Origin: Streptomyces globisporus
Lineage (GTDB): Bacteria > Actinomycetota > Actinomycetes > Streptomycetales > Streptomycetaceae
Assembly: GCA_014649555.1 (NCBI GenBank)
Contig: BMTG01000002.1
Coordinates: 558,001-622,000, forward strand
Length of the DNA stretch: 64,000 bases
Reading direction: 5' to 3'
Positions 17,026 through 25,960 of this stretch are shown piece after piece; within the stretch, counting starts at the first letter, position 1, and each line of letters begins with the position of its first letter. The notes under the pieces are model-generated. The model was not told the DNA's origin. It saw only the letters and a program-made list of their open reading frames with translations, and did not search any database. The position numbers and the translations under genes were made by a program.

Positions 17026-18363
17026 GTGAAGGAAATCCTGGACGCCATTCAGTCGCAGGACAGCACGGCCGCGGACTTCGCGGCCCTGTCCCTCCCCGAG
17101 TCCTACCGCGCGATCACCGTGCACAAGGACGAGGCAGAGATGTTCGCCGGTCTGGAGACCCGCGACAAGGACCCCCGTAAGTCGATCCACCTCGACGACG
17201 TCCCGGTCCCCGAACTCGGCCCCGGCGAGGCCCTCGTCGCCGTGATGGCCAGCTCGGTGAACTACAACTCCGTCTGGACGTCGATCTTCGAGCCGGTCTC
17301 GACCTTCAGCTTCCTGGAGCGCTACGGGAAGCTCAGCGAGCTCACCAAGCGCCACGACCTGCCGTACCACGTCATCGGCTCCGACCTGGCGGGCGTCGTC
17401 CTGCGCACCGGCCCCGGCGTGAACGCCTGGAACCCGGGCGACGAGGTCGTCGCGCACTGCCTCTCGGTCGAGCTGGAGTCCTCCGACGGCCACAACGACA
17501 CGATGCTCGACCCCGAGCAGCGGATCTGGGGCTTCGAGACGAACTTCGGCGGCCTGGCAGAGATCGCACTTGTCAAGTCCAACCAGCTGATGCCGAAGCC
17601 GAAGCACCTCAGCTGGGAGGAGGCCGCCGCCCCGGGCCTGGTCAACTCCACCGCCTACCGCCAGCTCGTCTCGCGCAACGGCGCGGGCATGAAGCAGGGC
17701 GACAACGTGCTGATCTGGGGCGCCAGCGGTGGCCTCGGCTCCTACGCCACCCAGTTCGCGCTGGCCGGCGGCGCCAACCCGATCTGTGTCGTCTCCTCCC
17801 CCGAGAAGGCCGACATCTGCCGGGCCATGGGCGCCGAGGCGGTCATCGACCGCAACGCCGAGGGCTACAAGTTCTGGAAGGACGAGCGCACCCAGGACCC
17901 GAAGGAGTGGAAGCGCTTCGGCAAGCGCATCCGCGAGTTCACCGGCGGCGAGGACATCGACATCGTCTTCGAGCACCCCGGCCGCGAGACCTTCGGCGCC
18001 TCCGTCTACGTCACCCGCAAGGGCGGCACGATCACCACCTGCGCCTCCACCTCGGGCTACATGCACGAGTACGACAACCGCTACCTGTGGATGTCCCTCA
18101 AGCGCATCATCGGCTCCCACTTCGCCAACTACCGCGAGGCCTGGGAGGCCAACCGCCTCATCGCCAAGGGGAAGATCCACCCGACGCTCTCCAAGACGTA
18201 CTCCCTGGAGGACACCGGGCAGGCGGCGTACGACGTCCACCGCAACCTCCACCAGGGCAAGGTCGGCGTCCTCTCCCTGGCCCCCCGCGAGGGTCTGGGC
18301 GTCCGCGACCAGGAAATGCGCGAGCAGCACATCGACGCCATCAACCGCTTCCGCAACGTCTGA
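17026..18363 (+). CDS. ccr: Crotonyl-CoA carboxylase/reductase
   Basis: A 445-residue medium-chain reductase that converts crotonyl-CoA, CO2 and NADPH into (2S)-ethylmalonyl-CoA. It is the committing step of the ethylmalonyl-CoA pathway and a source of polyketide extender units. Diagnostic stretches are SSVNYNSVWTSIFEPVSTF, WNPGDEVVAHCLSVE, the NADPH loop WGASGGLGSYATQ and IRRNA-like AVIDRNAEGYKFW. FEHPGRETFGASVYV and GSHFANYREAWEANRLI complete the carboxylating-reductase signature. The GTG at 17026 has GGAGG seven bases upstream; the frame is open to 16753 but that part is leader. It heads ccr-meaA-mcl-mch-mcd, with meaA nine bases downstream. Confidence 0.95.
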   Translation: MKEILDAIQSQDSTAADFAALSLPESYRAITVHKDEAEMFAGLETRDKDPRKSIHLDDVPVPELGPGEALVAVMASSVNYNSVWTSIFEPVSTFSFLERYGKLSELTKRHDLPYHVIGSDLAGVVLRTGPGVNAWNPGDEVVAHCLSVELESSDGHNDTMLDPEQRIWGFETNFGGLAEIALVKSNQLMPKPKHLSWEEAAAPGLVNSTAYRQLVSRNGAGMKQGDNVLIWGASGGLGSYATQFALAGGANPICVVSSPEKADICRAMGAEAVIDRNAEGYKFWKDERTQDPKEWKRFGKRIREFTGGEDIDIVFEHPGRETFGASVYVTRKGGTITTCASTSGYMHEYDNRYLWMSLKRIIGSHFANYREAWEANRLIAKGKIHPTLSKTYSLEDTGQAAYDVHRNLHQGKVGVLSLAPREGLGVRDQEMREQHIDAINRFRNV

Positions 18364-18372
18364 GGTTCTCCG

Positions 18373-20385
18373 ATGAACGAACGTCAGAAGGACCGGCCCT
18401 GGCTCATGCGGACGTACGCCGGTCACTCGACCGCCGAGGCGTCCAACGAGCTGTACCGCCGCAACCTCGCCAAGGGCCAGACAGGTCTCTCGGTCGCCTT
18501 CGATCTGCCGACGCAGACCGGATACGACCCGGACCACATTCTCGCCCGCGGCGAGGTGGGCCGTGTCGGTGTTCCCGTCTCGCACCTCGGTGACATGCGG
18601 CGGCTGTTCCAGGACATCCCCCTGGAGCAGATGAACACCTCGATGACGATCAACGCGACCGCTATGTGGCTGCTGGCGCTCTACCAGGTGGTCGCGGAGG
18701 AGCAGGGGGCCGACACGGCCAGGCTCCAGGGGACGACGCAGAACGACATCGTGAAGGAGTACCTCTCGCGCGGGACGCACGTCTTCCCGCCGGTGCCCTC
18801 GCTGCGGCTGACCACGGACATGATCACGTACACGGTCAACCGCATCCCCAAGTGGAACCCGATCAACATCTGCAGCTACCACCTCCAGGAGGCGGGGGCC
18901 ACCCCGGTCCAGGAGATCGCGTACGCCATGTCGACCGCCATCGCGGTGCTCGACGCGGTCCGCGACTCGGGCCAGGTGCCCGAGGAGAAGTTCGGTGACG
19001 TGGTCGCCCGCATCTCGTTCTTCGTGAACGCGGGCGTCCGCTTCATCGAGGAGATGTGCAAGATGCGGGCCTTCGGCCGTATCTGGGACCGCGTCACCCG
19101 CGAGCGGTACGGCATCACGAACGAGAAGCAGCGGCGCTTCCGCTACGGCGTGCAGGTCAACTCCCTCGGCCTGACCGAGGCGCAGCCGGAGAACAACGTC
19201 CAGCGCATCGTGCTGGAGATGCTGGCCGTCACCCTCTCCAAGGACGCCCGGGCCCGCGCGGTGCAGCTGCCGGCCTGGAACGAGGCGCTGGGGCTGCCCC
19301 GGCCGTGGGACCAGCAGTGGTCGCTGCGGATCCAGCAGGTGCTGGCGCACGAGAGCGATCTGCTGGAGTACGAGGACATCTTCGCCGGTTCGCACGTCAT
19401 CGAGGCCAAGGTGGACGCCCTGGTCGAGGAGTCGCTGGCGGAGATCGACCGGATCCAGCAGATGGGCGGCGCGATGGCGGCCGTCGAGTCCGGCTATCTG
19501 AAGTCCGAGCTGGTCTCCTCGCACGCGGCCCGGCGGGCCCGGATCGAGGGCGGCGAGGAGAAGATCGTCGGCGTCAACATCTACGAGTCCACCGAGCCCA
19601 ACCCGCTCACCTCCGACCTCGACGGCGCGATCATGACGGTCGACCCCGAGAACGAGGCCCGGGTCGTGGCAGCTCTGCACGAGTGGCGGGACAACCGCGA
19701 CGAGGCGCGGGCGTCGGAGGCGCTGGCCGCGCTGAAGAAGGCCGCCGCGGGCACCGAGAACATGATGGAAGCCACCGTCGAGTGCGCCCGCGCGGGCGTC
19801 ACCACCGGCGAGTGGTCCTGGGCGCTGCGGGACGTGTTCGGCGAGTTCCGCGCCCCCACCGGGGTCTCCTCGGCCCCGGTCGCGGTCACCGCGGAGCCGG
19901 GCAGCATGCTCGCCCTGGTCCGCGAGAAGGTCACCCGGACCGCCGCCGACCTGGGTGTCGGGCGGCTGCGTCTGCTGGTCGGCAAGCCGGGCCTGGACGG
20001 ACACTCCAACGGGGCCGAGCAGATCGCCGTACGGGCCAGGGACGCCGGGTTCGAGGTGGTCTACCAGGGGATCCGGCTCACCCCCGAGCAGATCACCGAC
20101 GCGGCGCTCGCCGAGGACGTGCACTGCGTGGGCCTGTCCATCCTGTCCGGCTCGCACGCGGAGCTGGTCCCCGACGTGCTGCACCGGCTGCGCGAGGCCG
20201 GGGCGCCGGACATCCCGGTGATCGCGGGCGGCATCATCCCGCCGGCCGACGCCGCCGCACTCATCGAAGCCGGAGTGGCCGCCGTCTTCACCCCGAAGGA
20301 CTTCGGCATCACGGAGATCATCGGCCGTATCGTCGACGAGATCCGGAAAGCGAACAAGCTCGACCCTCTGGAGGTCCCCGCATGA
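18373..20385 (+). CDS. meaA: Ethylmalonyl-CoA mutase (coenzyme B12-dependent)
   Basis: A 670-residue adenosylcobalamin-dependent mutase that rearranges (2R)-ethylmalonyl-CoA to (2S)-methylsuccinyl-CoA. The N-terminal ~520 residues form the acyl-CoA mutase barrel (RTYAGHSTAEASNELYRRN, then GLSVAFDLPTQTGYDPDH). The C-terminal ~135 residues are the B12-binding domain with DGHSNG (His is the lower cobalt ligand), SILSGSH and AGGIIP. It differs from methylmalonyl-CoA mutase by its shorter single-chain form and the pathway context. The ATG at 18373 lies nine bases after the ccr stop. Its stop overlaps the next ATG (ATGA). Confidence 0.93.
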   Translation: MNERQKDRPWLMRTYAGHSTAEASNELYRRNLAKGQTGLSVAFDLPTQTGYDPDHILARGEVGRVGVPVSHLGDMRRLFQDIPLEQMNTSMTINATAMWLLALYQVVAEEQGADTARLQGTTQNDIVKEYLSRGTHVFPPVPSLRLTTDMITYTVNRIPKWNPINICSYHLQEAGATPVQEIAYAMSTAIAVLDAVRDSGQVPEEKFGDVVARISFFVNAGVRFIEEMCKMRAFGRIWDRVTRERYGITNEKQRRFRYGVQVNSLGLTEAQPENNVQRIVLEMLAVTLSKDARARAVQLPAWNEALGLPRPWDQQWSLRIQQVLAHESDLLEYEDIFAGSHVIEAKVDALVEESLAEIDRIQQMGGAMAAVESGYLKSELVSSHAARRARIEGGEEKIVGVNIYESTEPNPLTSDLDGAIMTVDPENEARVVAALHEWRDNRDEARASEALAALKKAAAGTENMMEATVECARAGVTTGEWSWALRDVFGEFRAPTGVSSAPVAVTAEPGSMLALVREKVTRTAADLGVGRLRLLVGKPGLDGHSNGAEQIAVRARDAGFEVVYQGIRLTPEQITDAALAEDVHCVGLSILSGSHAELVPDVLHRLREAGAPDIPVIAGGIIPPADAAALIEAGVAAVFTPKDFGITEIIGRIVDEIRKANKLDPLEVPA

Positions 20386-21356
20386 CCACGCCCACCACCC
20401 CCGTGAACCGGCTGCGCCCGCGCCGTTCGTGCCTGGCCGTGCCCGGCTCCAACCCGCGCTTCCTGGAGAAGGCCCAGGGCCTCCCGGCCGACCAGGTCTT
20501 CCTGGACCTGGAGGACGCCTGCGCGCCGCTCGCCAAGGAGGGCGCCCGCCACACCATCGTGGACGCGCTCAACAACGGTGACTGGAGCGGCAAGACCCGG
20601 GTCGTGCGGGTCAACGACTGGACGACGCACTGGACGTACCGGGACGTCATCACGGTCGTCGAGGGTGCGGGTCCCAACCTCGACTGCATCATGCTGCCGA
20701 AGGTCCAGGACGCCCAGCAGGTCGTGGCGCTGGACCTGCTGCTGACCCAGATCGAGAAGACGATGGGCTTCGAGATCGGGAAGATCGGCATCGAGGCGCA
20801 GATCGAGAACGCCAAGGGGCTGGTGAACATCGACGAGATCGCCGCCGCCTCGCCGCGCCTGGAGACGCTGATCTTCGGCCCGGCCGACTTCATGGCGTCG
20901 ATCAACATGAAGACCCTGGTCGTCGGCCAGCAGCCGCCCGGCTACCCGGCGGACGCCTACCACTACATCCTGATGCGCATCCTGATGGCGGCCCGTACGC
21001 ACGACCTCCAGGCGATCGACGGCCCGTTCCTCCAGATCCGTGACGTGGACGCCTACCGCGAGGTGGCCGGCCGCGCCGCCGCCCTCGGCTTCGACGGCAA
21101 GTGGGTGCTGCACCCGGGCCAGGTCGACGCGGCGAACGAGGTGTTCTCGCCCTCGCAGGAGGACTACGACCACGCCGAGCTGATCCTCGACGCCTACGAC
21201 TGGTGCACCTCCGAGGAGGGCGGCAAGAAGGGCTCCGCGATGCTCGGCGACGAGATGATCGACGAGGCCAGCCGCAAGATGGCCCTGGTCATCGCGGGCA
21301 AGGGCCGGGCCGCCGGAATGCAGCGCACGTCGAAGTTCGAAGCCCCGGAGGCCTGA
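20382..21356 (+). CDS. mcl: CitE-like CoA-ester lyase: (3S)-malyl-/beta-methylmalyl-CoA lyase
   Basis: A 324-residue HpcH/HpaI-CitE family lyase. SCLAVPGSNPRFLEKA, VFLDLEDACAPLAKEGAR (acidic Mg-binding region), RVNDWTTHWTYRDV, IGIEAQIENAKGLVN (metal-binding Glu), LIFGPADFMASI and GKWVLHPGQVDAAN are all present. In this operon it should cleave beta-methylmalyl-CoA to glyoxylate and propionyl-CoA, and may also cleave malyl-CoA. The ATG at 20382 overlaps the meaA stop by four bases. The frame is open far upstream inside meaA, but that is a shadow. Confidence 0.88.
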   Translation: MTTPTTPVNRLRPRRSCLAVPGSNPRFLEKAQGLPADQVFLDLEDACAPLAKEGARHTIVDALNNGDWSGKTRVVRVNDWTTHWTYRDVITVVEGAGPNLDCIMLPKVQDAQQVVALDLLLTQIEKTMGFEIGKIGIEAQIENAKGLVNIDEIAAASPRLETLIFGPADFMASINMKTLVVGQQPPGYPADAYHYILMRILMAARTHDLQAIDGPFLQIRDVDAYREVAGRAAALGFDGKWVLHPGQVDAANEVFSPSQEDYDHAELILDAYDWCTSEEGGKKGSAMLGDEMIDEASRKMALVIAGKGRAAGMQRTSKFEAPEA

Positions 21357-21358
21357 TC

Positions 21359-21862
21359 ATGCAGTTCGGACGCACGTATGAGGAGTTCGAGGTCGGTGCC
21401 GTATACAAGCACTGGCCCGGAAAGACGGTCACGGAGTACGACGACCACCTCTTCTGTCTGCTGACCATGAATCACCACCCGCTGCACATGGACAGCAACT
21501 ACGCGGAGAAGACGACCGACTTCGGTAAGAACGTGGTCGTCGGCAACTACATCTACTCACTGCTGCTCGGCATGTCGGTGCCGGACGTCTCCGGAAAGGC
21601 CATCGCCAATCTGGAGGTCGAATCGCTCAAGCACATCGCGCCGACCTTCCACGGCGACACCATCTACGGCGAGACGACCGTGCTGGACAAGACCCCGTCG
21701 AAGTCCAAGAACGACCGCGGCATCGTGTACGTGGAGACCAAGGGCTACAAGCAGGACGGCACGGTCGTCTGCGTGTTCCGGCGCAAGGTGATGGTCCCCA
21801 CCGAGACGTACATCAAGGAGCGCGGCGGAGAGCAGCCCGGCCGTCCGACGCCCGCCAAGTAA
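21359..21862 (+). CDS. mch: MaoC-family mesaconyl-CoA hydratase
   Basis: A 167-residue hot-dog-fold hydratase. The MaoC catalytic pattern (Asp/His region) is visible in FCLLTMNHHPLHMDSNYAEKT, with NVVVGNYIYSLLLGMSV forming the central helix. In the ethylmalonyl-CoA pathway this enzyme hydrates mesaconyl-CoA to beta-methylmalyl-CoA. It is much shorter than the fused ~340-residue Mch of alphaproteobacteria. The start is two bases after the upstream stop. The assignment rests on operon position as much as on sequence. Confidence 0.82.
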   Translation: MQFGRTYEEFEVGAVYKHWPGKTVTEYDDHLFCLLTMNHHPLHMDSNYAEKTTDFGKNVVVGNYIYSLLLGMSVPDVSGKAIANLEVESLKHIAPTFHGDTIYGETTVLDKTPSKSKNDRGIVYVETKGYKQDGTVVCVFRRKVMVPTETYIKERGGEQPGRPTPAK

Positions 21863-21911
21863 CTGTCTGAAGCCTTAAGGCCATCCGCGTGAAGCCACAG
21901 GAGAAGCAGCC

Positions 21912-23117
21912 ATGACGCGACTCGCCCAGACCGCCGGTCTGAACGACATCCAGCGGGAAATCCTTTCCACGGTCCGGGATTTCGTCGACAAGGAGATCAT
22001 TCCGGTCGCGACCCAGCTGGAGCACCGCGACGAGTACCCCACGGAAATCGTCGAGGGGCTCAAGGAACTCGGCCTGTTCGGGCTGATGATCCCCGAGGAG
22101 TACGGGGGGCTGGGTGAGTCGCTGCTCACCTACGCGCTGTGCGTGGAGGAGATCGCGCGCGGCTGGATGAGCGTGTCGGGCATCATCAACACGCATTTCA
22201 TCGTGGCCTACATGCTCAAGCAGCACGGCACACAGGAGCAGAAGGACACGTTCCTGCCGCGGATGGCCCTCGGTGAGGTGCGCGGGGCCTTCTCGATGTC
22301 CGAGCCGGCGCTCGGCTCGGACGTCTCGGCGATCTCGTCGAAGGGCGTGAAGGACGGCGACGAATACGTTCTCAACGGCCAGAAGATGTGGCTGACGAAC
22401 GGCGGAACGTCTACTTTGGTGGCCGTTCTGGCCCGAAGTGACGAAGGCCACCCCGAGGGCACCGCGCCGCACAAGTCGATGACGACCTTCCTGGTGGAGA
22501 AGGAGCCCGGATTCGGAGAGGTCCGCCCCGGTCTGACCATTCCCGGAAAGATCGACAAGATGGGCTACAAGGGCGTCGACACGACCGAGCTCATCATGGA
22601 CGACCTGCGCATTCCGGCCAATCGCGTCCTCGGCGGCACGACCGGCCGAGGGTTTTACCAAATGATGGACGGCGTCGAGGTCGGCCGGGTGAATGTCGCC
22701 GCGCGTGGCTGCGGTGTCGCGCAGCGTGCGTTCGAACTGGGCGTTTCGTACGCCCAGCAGCGCCACACCTTCGGCAAGCCGATCGCTCAGCACCAGGCGA
22801 TCCAGTTCAAACTGGCCGAAATGGCCACCAAGGTCGAAGCCGCTCATGCGATGATGGTCAATGCAGCACGCAAAAAGGACTCCGGGGAGCGCAACGACCT
22901 GGAGGCAGGGATGGCGAAGTACCTCGCCTCCGAGTACTGCAAGGAAGTCGTCGAGGACGCCTTCCGCATCCACGGCGGCTACGGCTTCTCCAAGGAGTAC
23001 GAGATCGAGCGCCTCTACCGCGAGGCGCCGATGCTGCTGATCGGTGAAGGTACCGCCGAGATCCAGAAAATGATCATTGGCCGGCGACTCCTGGAGGAGT
23101 ACCGATTCCAGGGCTGA
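21912..23117 (+). CDS. mcd: Acyl-CoA dehydrogenase, probable (2S)-methylsuccinyl-CoA dehydrogenase
   Basis: A 401-residue FAD-dependent acyl-CoA dehydrogenase. FGLMIPEEYGGLG, FSMSEPALGSDVSAI (FAD/substrate signature), NGQKMWLTNGG, and RHTFGKPIAQHQAIQFKLAEMA are typical. The catalytic base is the Glu in LLIGEGTAEIQKMIIGR. In this operon it should oxidise methylsuccinyl-CoA to mesaconyl-CoA. Alphaproteobacterial Mcd carries a ~150-residue N-terminal extension that is absent here. The ATG at 21912 follows a GGAG at about ten bases, 49 bp after mch. It closes the pathway block. Confidence 0.85.
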   Translation: MTRLAQTAGLNDIQREILSTVRDFVDKEIIPVATQLEHRDEYPTEIVEGLKELGLFGLMIPEEYGGLGESLLTYALCVEEIARGWMSVSGIINTHFIVAYMLKQHGTQEQKDTFLPRMALGEVRGAFSMSEPALGSDVSAISSKGVKDGDEYVLNGQKMWLTNGGTSTLVAVLARSDEGHPEGTAPHKSMTTFLVEKEPGFGEVRPGLTIPGKIDKMGYKGVDTTELIMDDLRIPANRVLGGTTGRGFYQMMDGVEVGRVNVAARGCGVAQRAFELGVSYAQQRHTFGKPIAQHQAIQFKLAEMATKVEAAHAMMVNAARKKDSGERNDLEAGMAKYLASEYCKEVVEDAFRIHGGYGFSKEYEIERLYREAPMLLIGEGTAEIQKMIIGRRLLEEYRFQG

Positions 23118-23297
23118 TTGTCCGTTTCAGGGTGATTTGGTGGCGAAGAACGTCACACCGGGTCACCCTCGACGGGCGGCGTTCGACAGTCCGACTCGGC
23201 TGCTGGCTTGCCCAGTTGCGCCCGGCAACCGATAGCATCTTCGGAAAGCCGCCGTCCCCCGTTGCCAGCGCGGCATCATCCGCTACGAAGGTCATTC

Positions 23298-23945
23298 ATG
23301 CCCGACAGCACTTCCACCGCATCCCGCGGCGGGGTCCGCATCGCCCGCGGAGCATCGCCGTGGCTCCTGCCGACCGTCGCCACCGCAGCCCTCAGCCTGG
23401 CCCGCGCCCGCAAGTCGGGGCGCTGGGCAGCAGCGGCCGTGCCCACCACCGCGCTCGCGGCGGGCATGCTGTGGTTCTTCCGTGACCCCGAGCGCGAGAT
23501 CACCGAAGGCCGGGTCATCTCCCCGGCCGACGGCGTGGTGCAGAGCATCATGCCGTGGAAGGACGGGCGCACCCGCGTCGCGATCTTCATGAGCCCGCTC
23601 AACGTCCACGTCAACCGCGCGCCGCTGGCGGGCACCGTGACGTCGGTCGAGCACATCCCGGGCGGGTTCGTTCCGGCGTTCAACAAGGAGAGCGAGAACA
23701 ACGAGCGCGTTGTCTGGCACTTCGACACCGAGCTCGGCGACATCGAGATGGTGCAGATCGCGGGAGCGGTCGCCCGTCGGATCGTGCCGTACCTCCCCGA
23801 GGGCACGAAGGTGGAGCAGGGCGAGCGCATCGGCCTGATCCGCTTCGGCTCGCGCGTGGACATCTACCTCCCGGAAGGGATCGATGTCGCGGTCGAGGTC
23901 GGCCAGGCCACCACCGCGGGGGTGACTCGAATTGACCGTGATTGA
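23298..23945 (+). CDS. psd: Phosphatidylserine decarboxylase
   Basis: A 215-residue short-form phosphatidylserine decarboxylase. RDPEREITEGRVISPADGVVQS and FMSPLNVHVNRAPLAGTV are family motifs. The self-cleavage site is the Gly-Ser of IRFGSRVDIYLP, which would create the pyruvoyl group on the small alpha chain. A hydrophobic N-terminal segment (~20-55) anchors it to the membrane. It makes phosphatidylethanolamine from the product of the next gene. The ATG at 23298 has GAAGG upstream; its 3' end overlaps pssA by 14 bp, so the two are translationally coupled. Confidence 0.9.
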   Translation: MPDSTSTASRGGVRIARGASPWLLPTVATAALSLARARKSGRWAAAAVPTTALAAGMLWFFRDPEREITEGRVISPADGVVQSIMPWKDGRTRVAIFMSPLNVHVNRAPLAGTVTSVEHIPGGFVPAFNKESENNERVVWHFDTELGDIEMVQIAGAVARRIVPYLPEGTKVEQGERIGLIRFGSRVDIYLPEGIDVAVEVGQATTAGVTRIDRD

Positions 23946-24795
23946 TCCTGACAGTAAGACCGACTGGGTGCCGGAGGCCGACGACGAGAACGACGTCGAC
24001 GGCACGGAGGACATGCCGCTGTCGATGCGGCTGTCGATAGCGGACACGCTCACGCTCGGTAACGCGACGTGCGGGTTCATGGCGGTGTACTTCACCACCA
24101 CGGGCATTCTGATCCCGCACCTCACGGGCAGCGACGAGACGGGCATGGCCCGGCACTCGGCCGCCACCGCCGTGATCCTCATGCTGATGGCCGCGATCTT
24201 CGACCTGTTCGACGGACTCGTGGCGCGCAAGCTGCGGTCCTCGCCGATGGGCGCCGAGCTGGACAACCTCTCGGACCTGATCAGCTTCGGGCTCGCGCCG
24301 GCCTACTTCGTGCTCGTGTACGGCATGGTCGCCGACGACGCCCATCAGCGGGTGTCGGCGCTGGCGGCGATCGTGGTGTTGCTGGCGGTGGTCCTCAGGC
24401 TGGCCAGATTCTCCTGCGTGACACTGAAGGACGGCATGTTCCAGGGCATGCCGAGCCCCTTCGGAGCGTTGACGGTCGTCTCGATCGTGCTCCTGGAGCT
24501 GCCCTTCATCCCGACGCTGCTCGCGATCGTCGGCGTGGCATGGCTGATGGTGAGCCGGGTGGAGTACCCCAAGCCACGGGGCGTCCTCGCGGTGGCGATG
24601 CTCGGCTGGATCGTGGCCGCGATGGGGCTGCTCGCCGCGTGGGCGTTCGACGCGCCCGGTGGTCAGCTGCTGCTCCAGACGGGCTGCGCGCTCCAGGTGG
24701 TGCTCGGCGCGGTGATCCCGCTGTTCGCCACGGCGCGACGGGTGAACACGTTCCGTGACAACCGGCGCGAGGCGCGGGCGGCGCAGCTGCCGTAG
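23932..24795 (+). CDS. pssA: CDP-diacylglycerol-serine O-phosphatidyltransferase
   Basis: A 287-residue membrane enzyme of the CDP-alcohol phosphatidyltransferase family, with about seven helices. The catalytic pattern D-G-x2-A-R-x8-G-x3-D-x3-D is complete in DGLVARKLRSSPMGAELDNL and the following SD. It joins serine to CDP-diacylglycerol to give phosphatidylserine. The start is TTG at 23932 or GTG at 23938, both overlapping psd. An acidic N-terminal tail of about 30 residues precedes the first helix. A strong terminator follows. Confidence 0.9.
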   Translation: MTVIDPDSKTDWVPEADDENDVDGTEDMPLSMRLSIADTLTLGNATCGFMAVYFTTTGILIPHLTGSDETGMARHSAATAVILMLMAAIFDLFDGLVARKLRSSPMGAELDNLSDLISFGLAPAYFVLVYGMVADDAHQRVSALAAIVVLLAVVLRLARFSCVTLKDGMFQGMPSPFGALTVVSIVLLELPFIPTLLAIVGVAWLMVSRVEYPKPRGVLAVAMLGWIVAAMGLLAAWAFDAPGGQLLLQTGCALQVVLGAVIPLFATARRVNTFRDNRREARAAQLP

Positions 24796-24816
24796 CGGTA
24801 CGTGTGTGAACGAGGG

Positions 24817-24852
24817 CGAGGGCCCGGATGCTCCCCGGCATCCGGGCCCTCG
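24817..24852 (+). terminator. Strong terminator after pssA
   Basis: A perfect 15 bp stem, CGAGGGCCCGGATGC / GCATCCGGGCCCTCG, with a six-base loop, lies 22 bp after the pssA stop. It marks the end of the psd-pssA transcript. The rest of the gap to 25056 should carry the promoter of the lipoprotein gene, which I could not define. Confidence 0.85.
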
Positions 24853-25056
24853 TGCGTTGTCGCCGCGCAGGGCGGCCCTACCACCGGAGGCGTCGCGCCG
24901 CCAGAGGCGATGCCCTCCCCGTGGCTGAGAATTTTCGGCATCGGGGTGAGTACCAGGTTCCCGTCCCTCCGCCGGACCGGGCTTCTAGAATCACCTCGCA
25001 ACCGACACCCGGGCCATTTCGGCCAGGGGGCGGTCCGGGGGACCGGGGGGTCCGAG

Positions 25057-25905
25057 ATGAAGCTGATGCTGGTGGGGACACGCGTGGCGGCGGTCGCGGC
25101 GGCGGGGGTACTGCTGGCCGGATGCGGCGGGTCGGCGTCGAAGGACAAGGACGGGTCCGACCCGAAGCCGAGCGGGTCGGCGAAGCAGGGCGGCCCGGCG
25201 ACCGGCGGGGAGAAGACGGGGGCGTCGAAGAAGCCCGACCCGAAGCAGTCCACGCTCCCGGGCGCGCTGCCCAGTGCCTACGACTTCACGCCGGACCCGG
25301 ACCGGGTCCCGAAGAACGCGGCCCAGGCGCGGAAGCTGACCCGTAACGCCGCGCTCGGGGAGAACGACTGGACGGCGGGGATGGTCCGGCACACCCCGTA
25401 CGAGAGCGGCGGCAGCTGGCCCGTGCTCCCGGACTCGTGCGTCTGGACCCGCTCCGCGCTGCCGTCGGGCATCCTGGACAGCTTCACGCGGCGGCTCGAC
25501 ATCCCGGCGCAGGGCGGCAAGGGCCGGGTGCAGGGGGCGGTGACCGTGACCGTGCACCGGTCGGAGGCGGGGGCCGACCGGGAGATCAAGGACACCGTGC
25601 AGGAGAGCTTCCGGTGCCCGGACCAGGAGCTGGGCGGCGGGCAGCGCCTCAGTGGTCTGATGTCCCTCCAGTTCGACCAGAAGGACGTGCGCAACGCGGA
25701 CGCCTCGCTGTTCGAGGCGGGGAAGTACACCGGGCCGGAGTCGGGCGGGGTCCAGGACTACGTATGGTCCAAGTCCCGGATCGGCCCGGTGACGACGGCC
25801 GTGTCGGTCAAGGGCGCGAAGGGCTACACCAACACCGACCTGCTGCGGATCGCCGCCGAGGGCGGCGCCAAGGTCCTCTACCGCGTCGAGCTGGAACTGA
25901 AGTGA
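25057..25905 (+). CDS. Lipoprotein of unknown function
   Basis: A 282-residue exported lipoprotein. The signal peptide ends in the lipobox VLLAGC (Cys at about residue 22), followed by a Lys/Gly/Ser-rich linker to about residue 75. The mature domain contains two Cys (DSCVWTRS and SFRCPD) that could pair, and alternating beta-strand patterns. I do not recognise the family. The ATG at 25057 opens the signal peptide; upstream codons in frame look non-coding. It lies 55 bp before the receptor-kinase gene and may be co-transcribed with it, possibly as a sensor partner. Confidence 0.75.
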   Translation: MKLMLVGTRVAAVAAAGVLLAGCGGSASKDKDGSDPKPSGSAKQGGPATGGEKTGASKKPDPKQSTLPGALPSAYDFTPDPDRVPKNAAQARKLTRNAALGENDWTAGMVRHTPYESGGSWPVLPDSCVWTRSALPSGILDSFTRRLDIPAQGGKGRVQGAVTVTVHRSEAGADREIKDTVQESFRCPDQELGGGQRLSGLMSLQFDQKDVRNADASLFEAGKYTGPESGGVQDYVWSKSRIGPVTTAVSVKGAKGYTNTDLLRIAAEGGAKVLYRVELELK

Positions 25906-25960
25906 CCGCGGACCCGGAACCGAAGTGACCGCGCGCCCGGACGAAAGGCACTGACTCCTG

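Noticed and set aside
16888-20184. A 1098-codon open frame on the minus strand across ccr and meaA
   Set aside because: It is the antisense shadow of two strongly recognisable enzymes. High third-position GC keeps antisense frames open in this genome, and its product shows no domain.
19056-20381. In-frame upstream extension of the CitE-like lyase gene
   Set aside because: The extension lies inside meaA. The lyase domain begins at the ATG at 20382, which overlaps the meaA stop in a typical ATGA junction.
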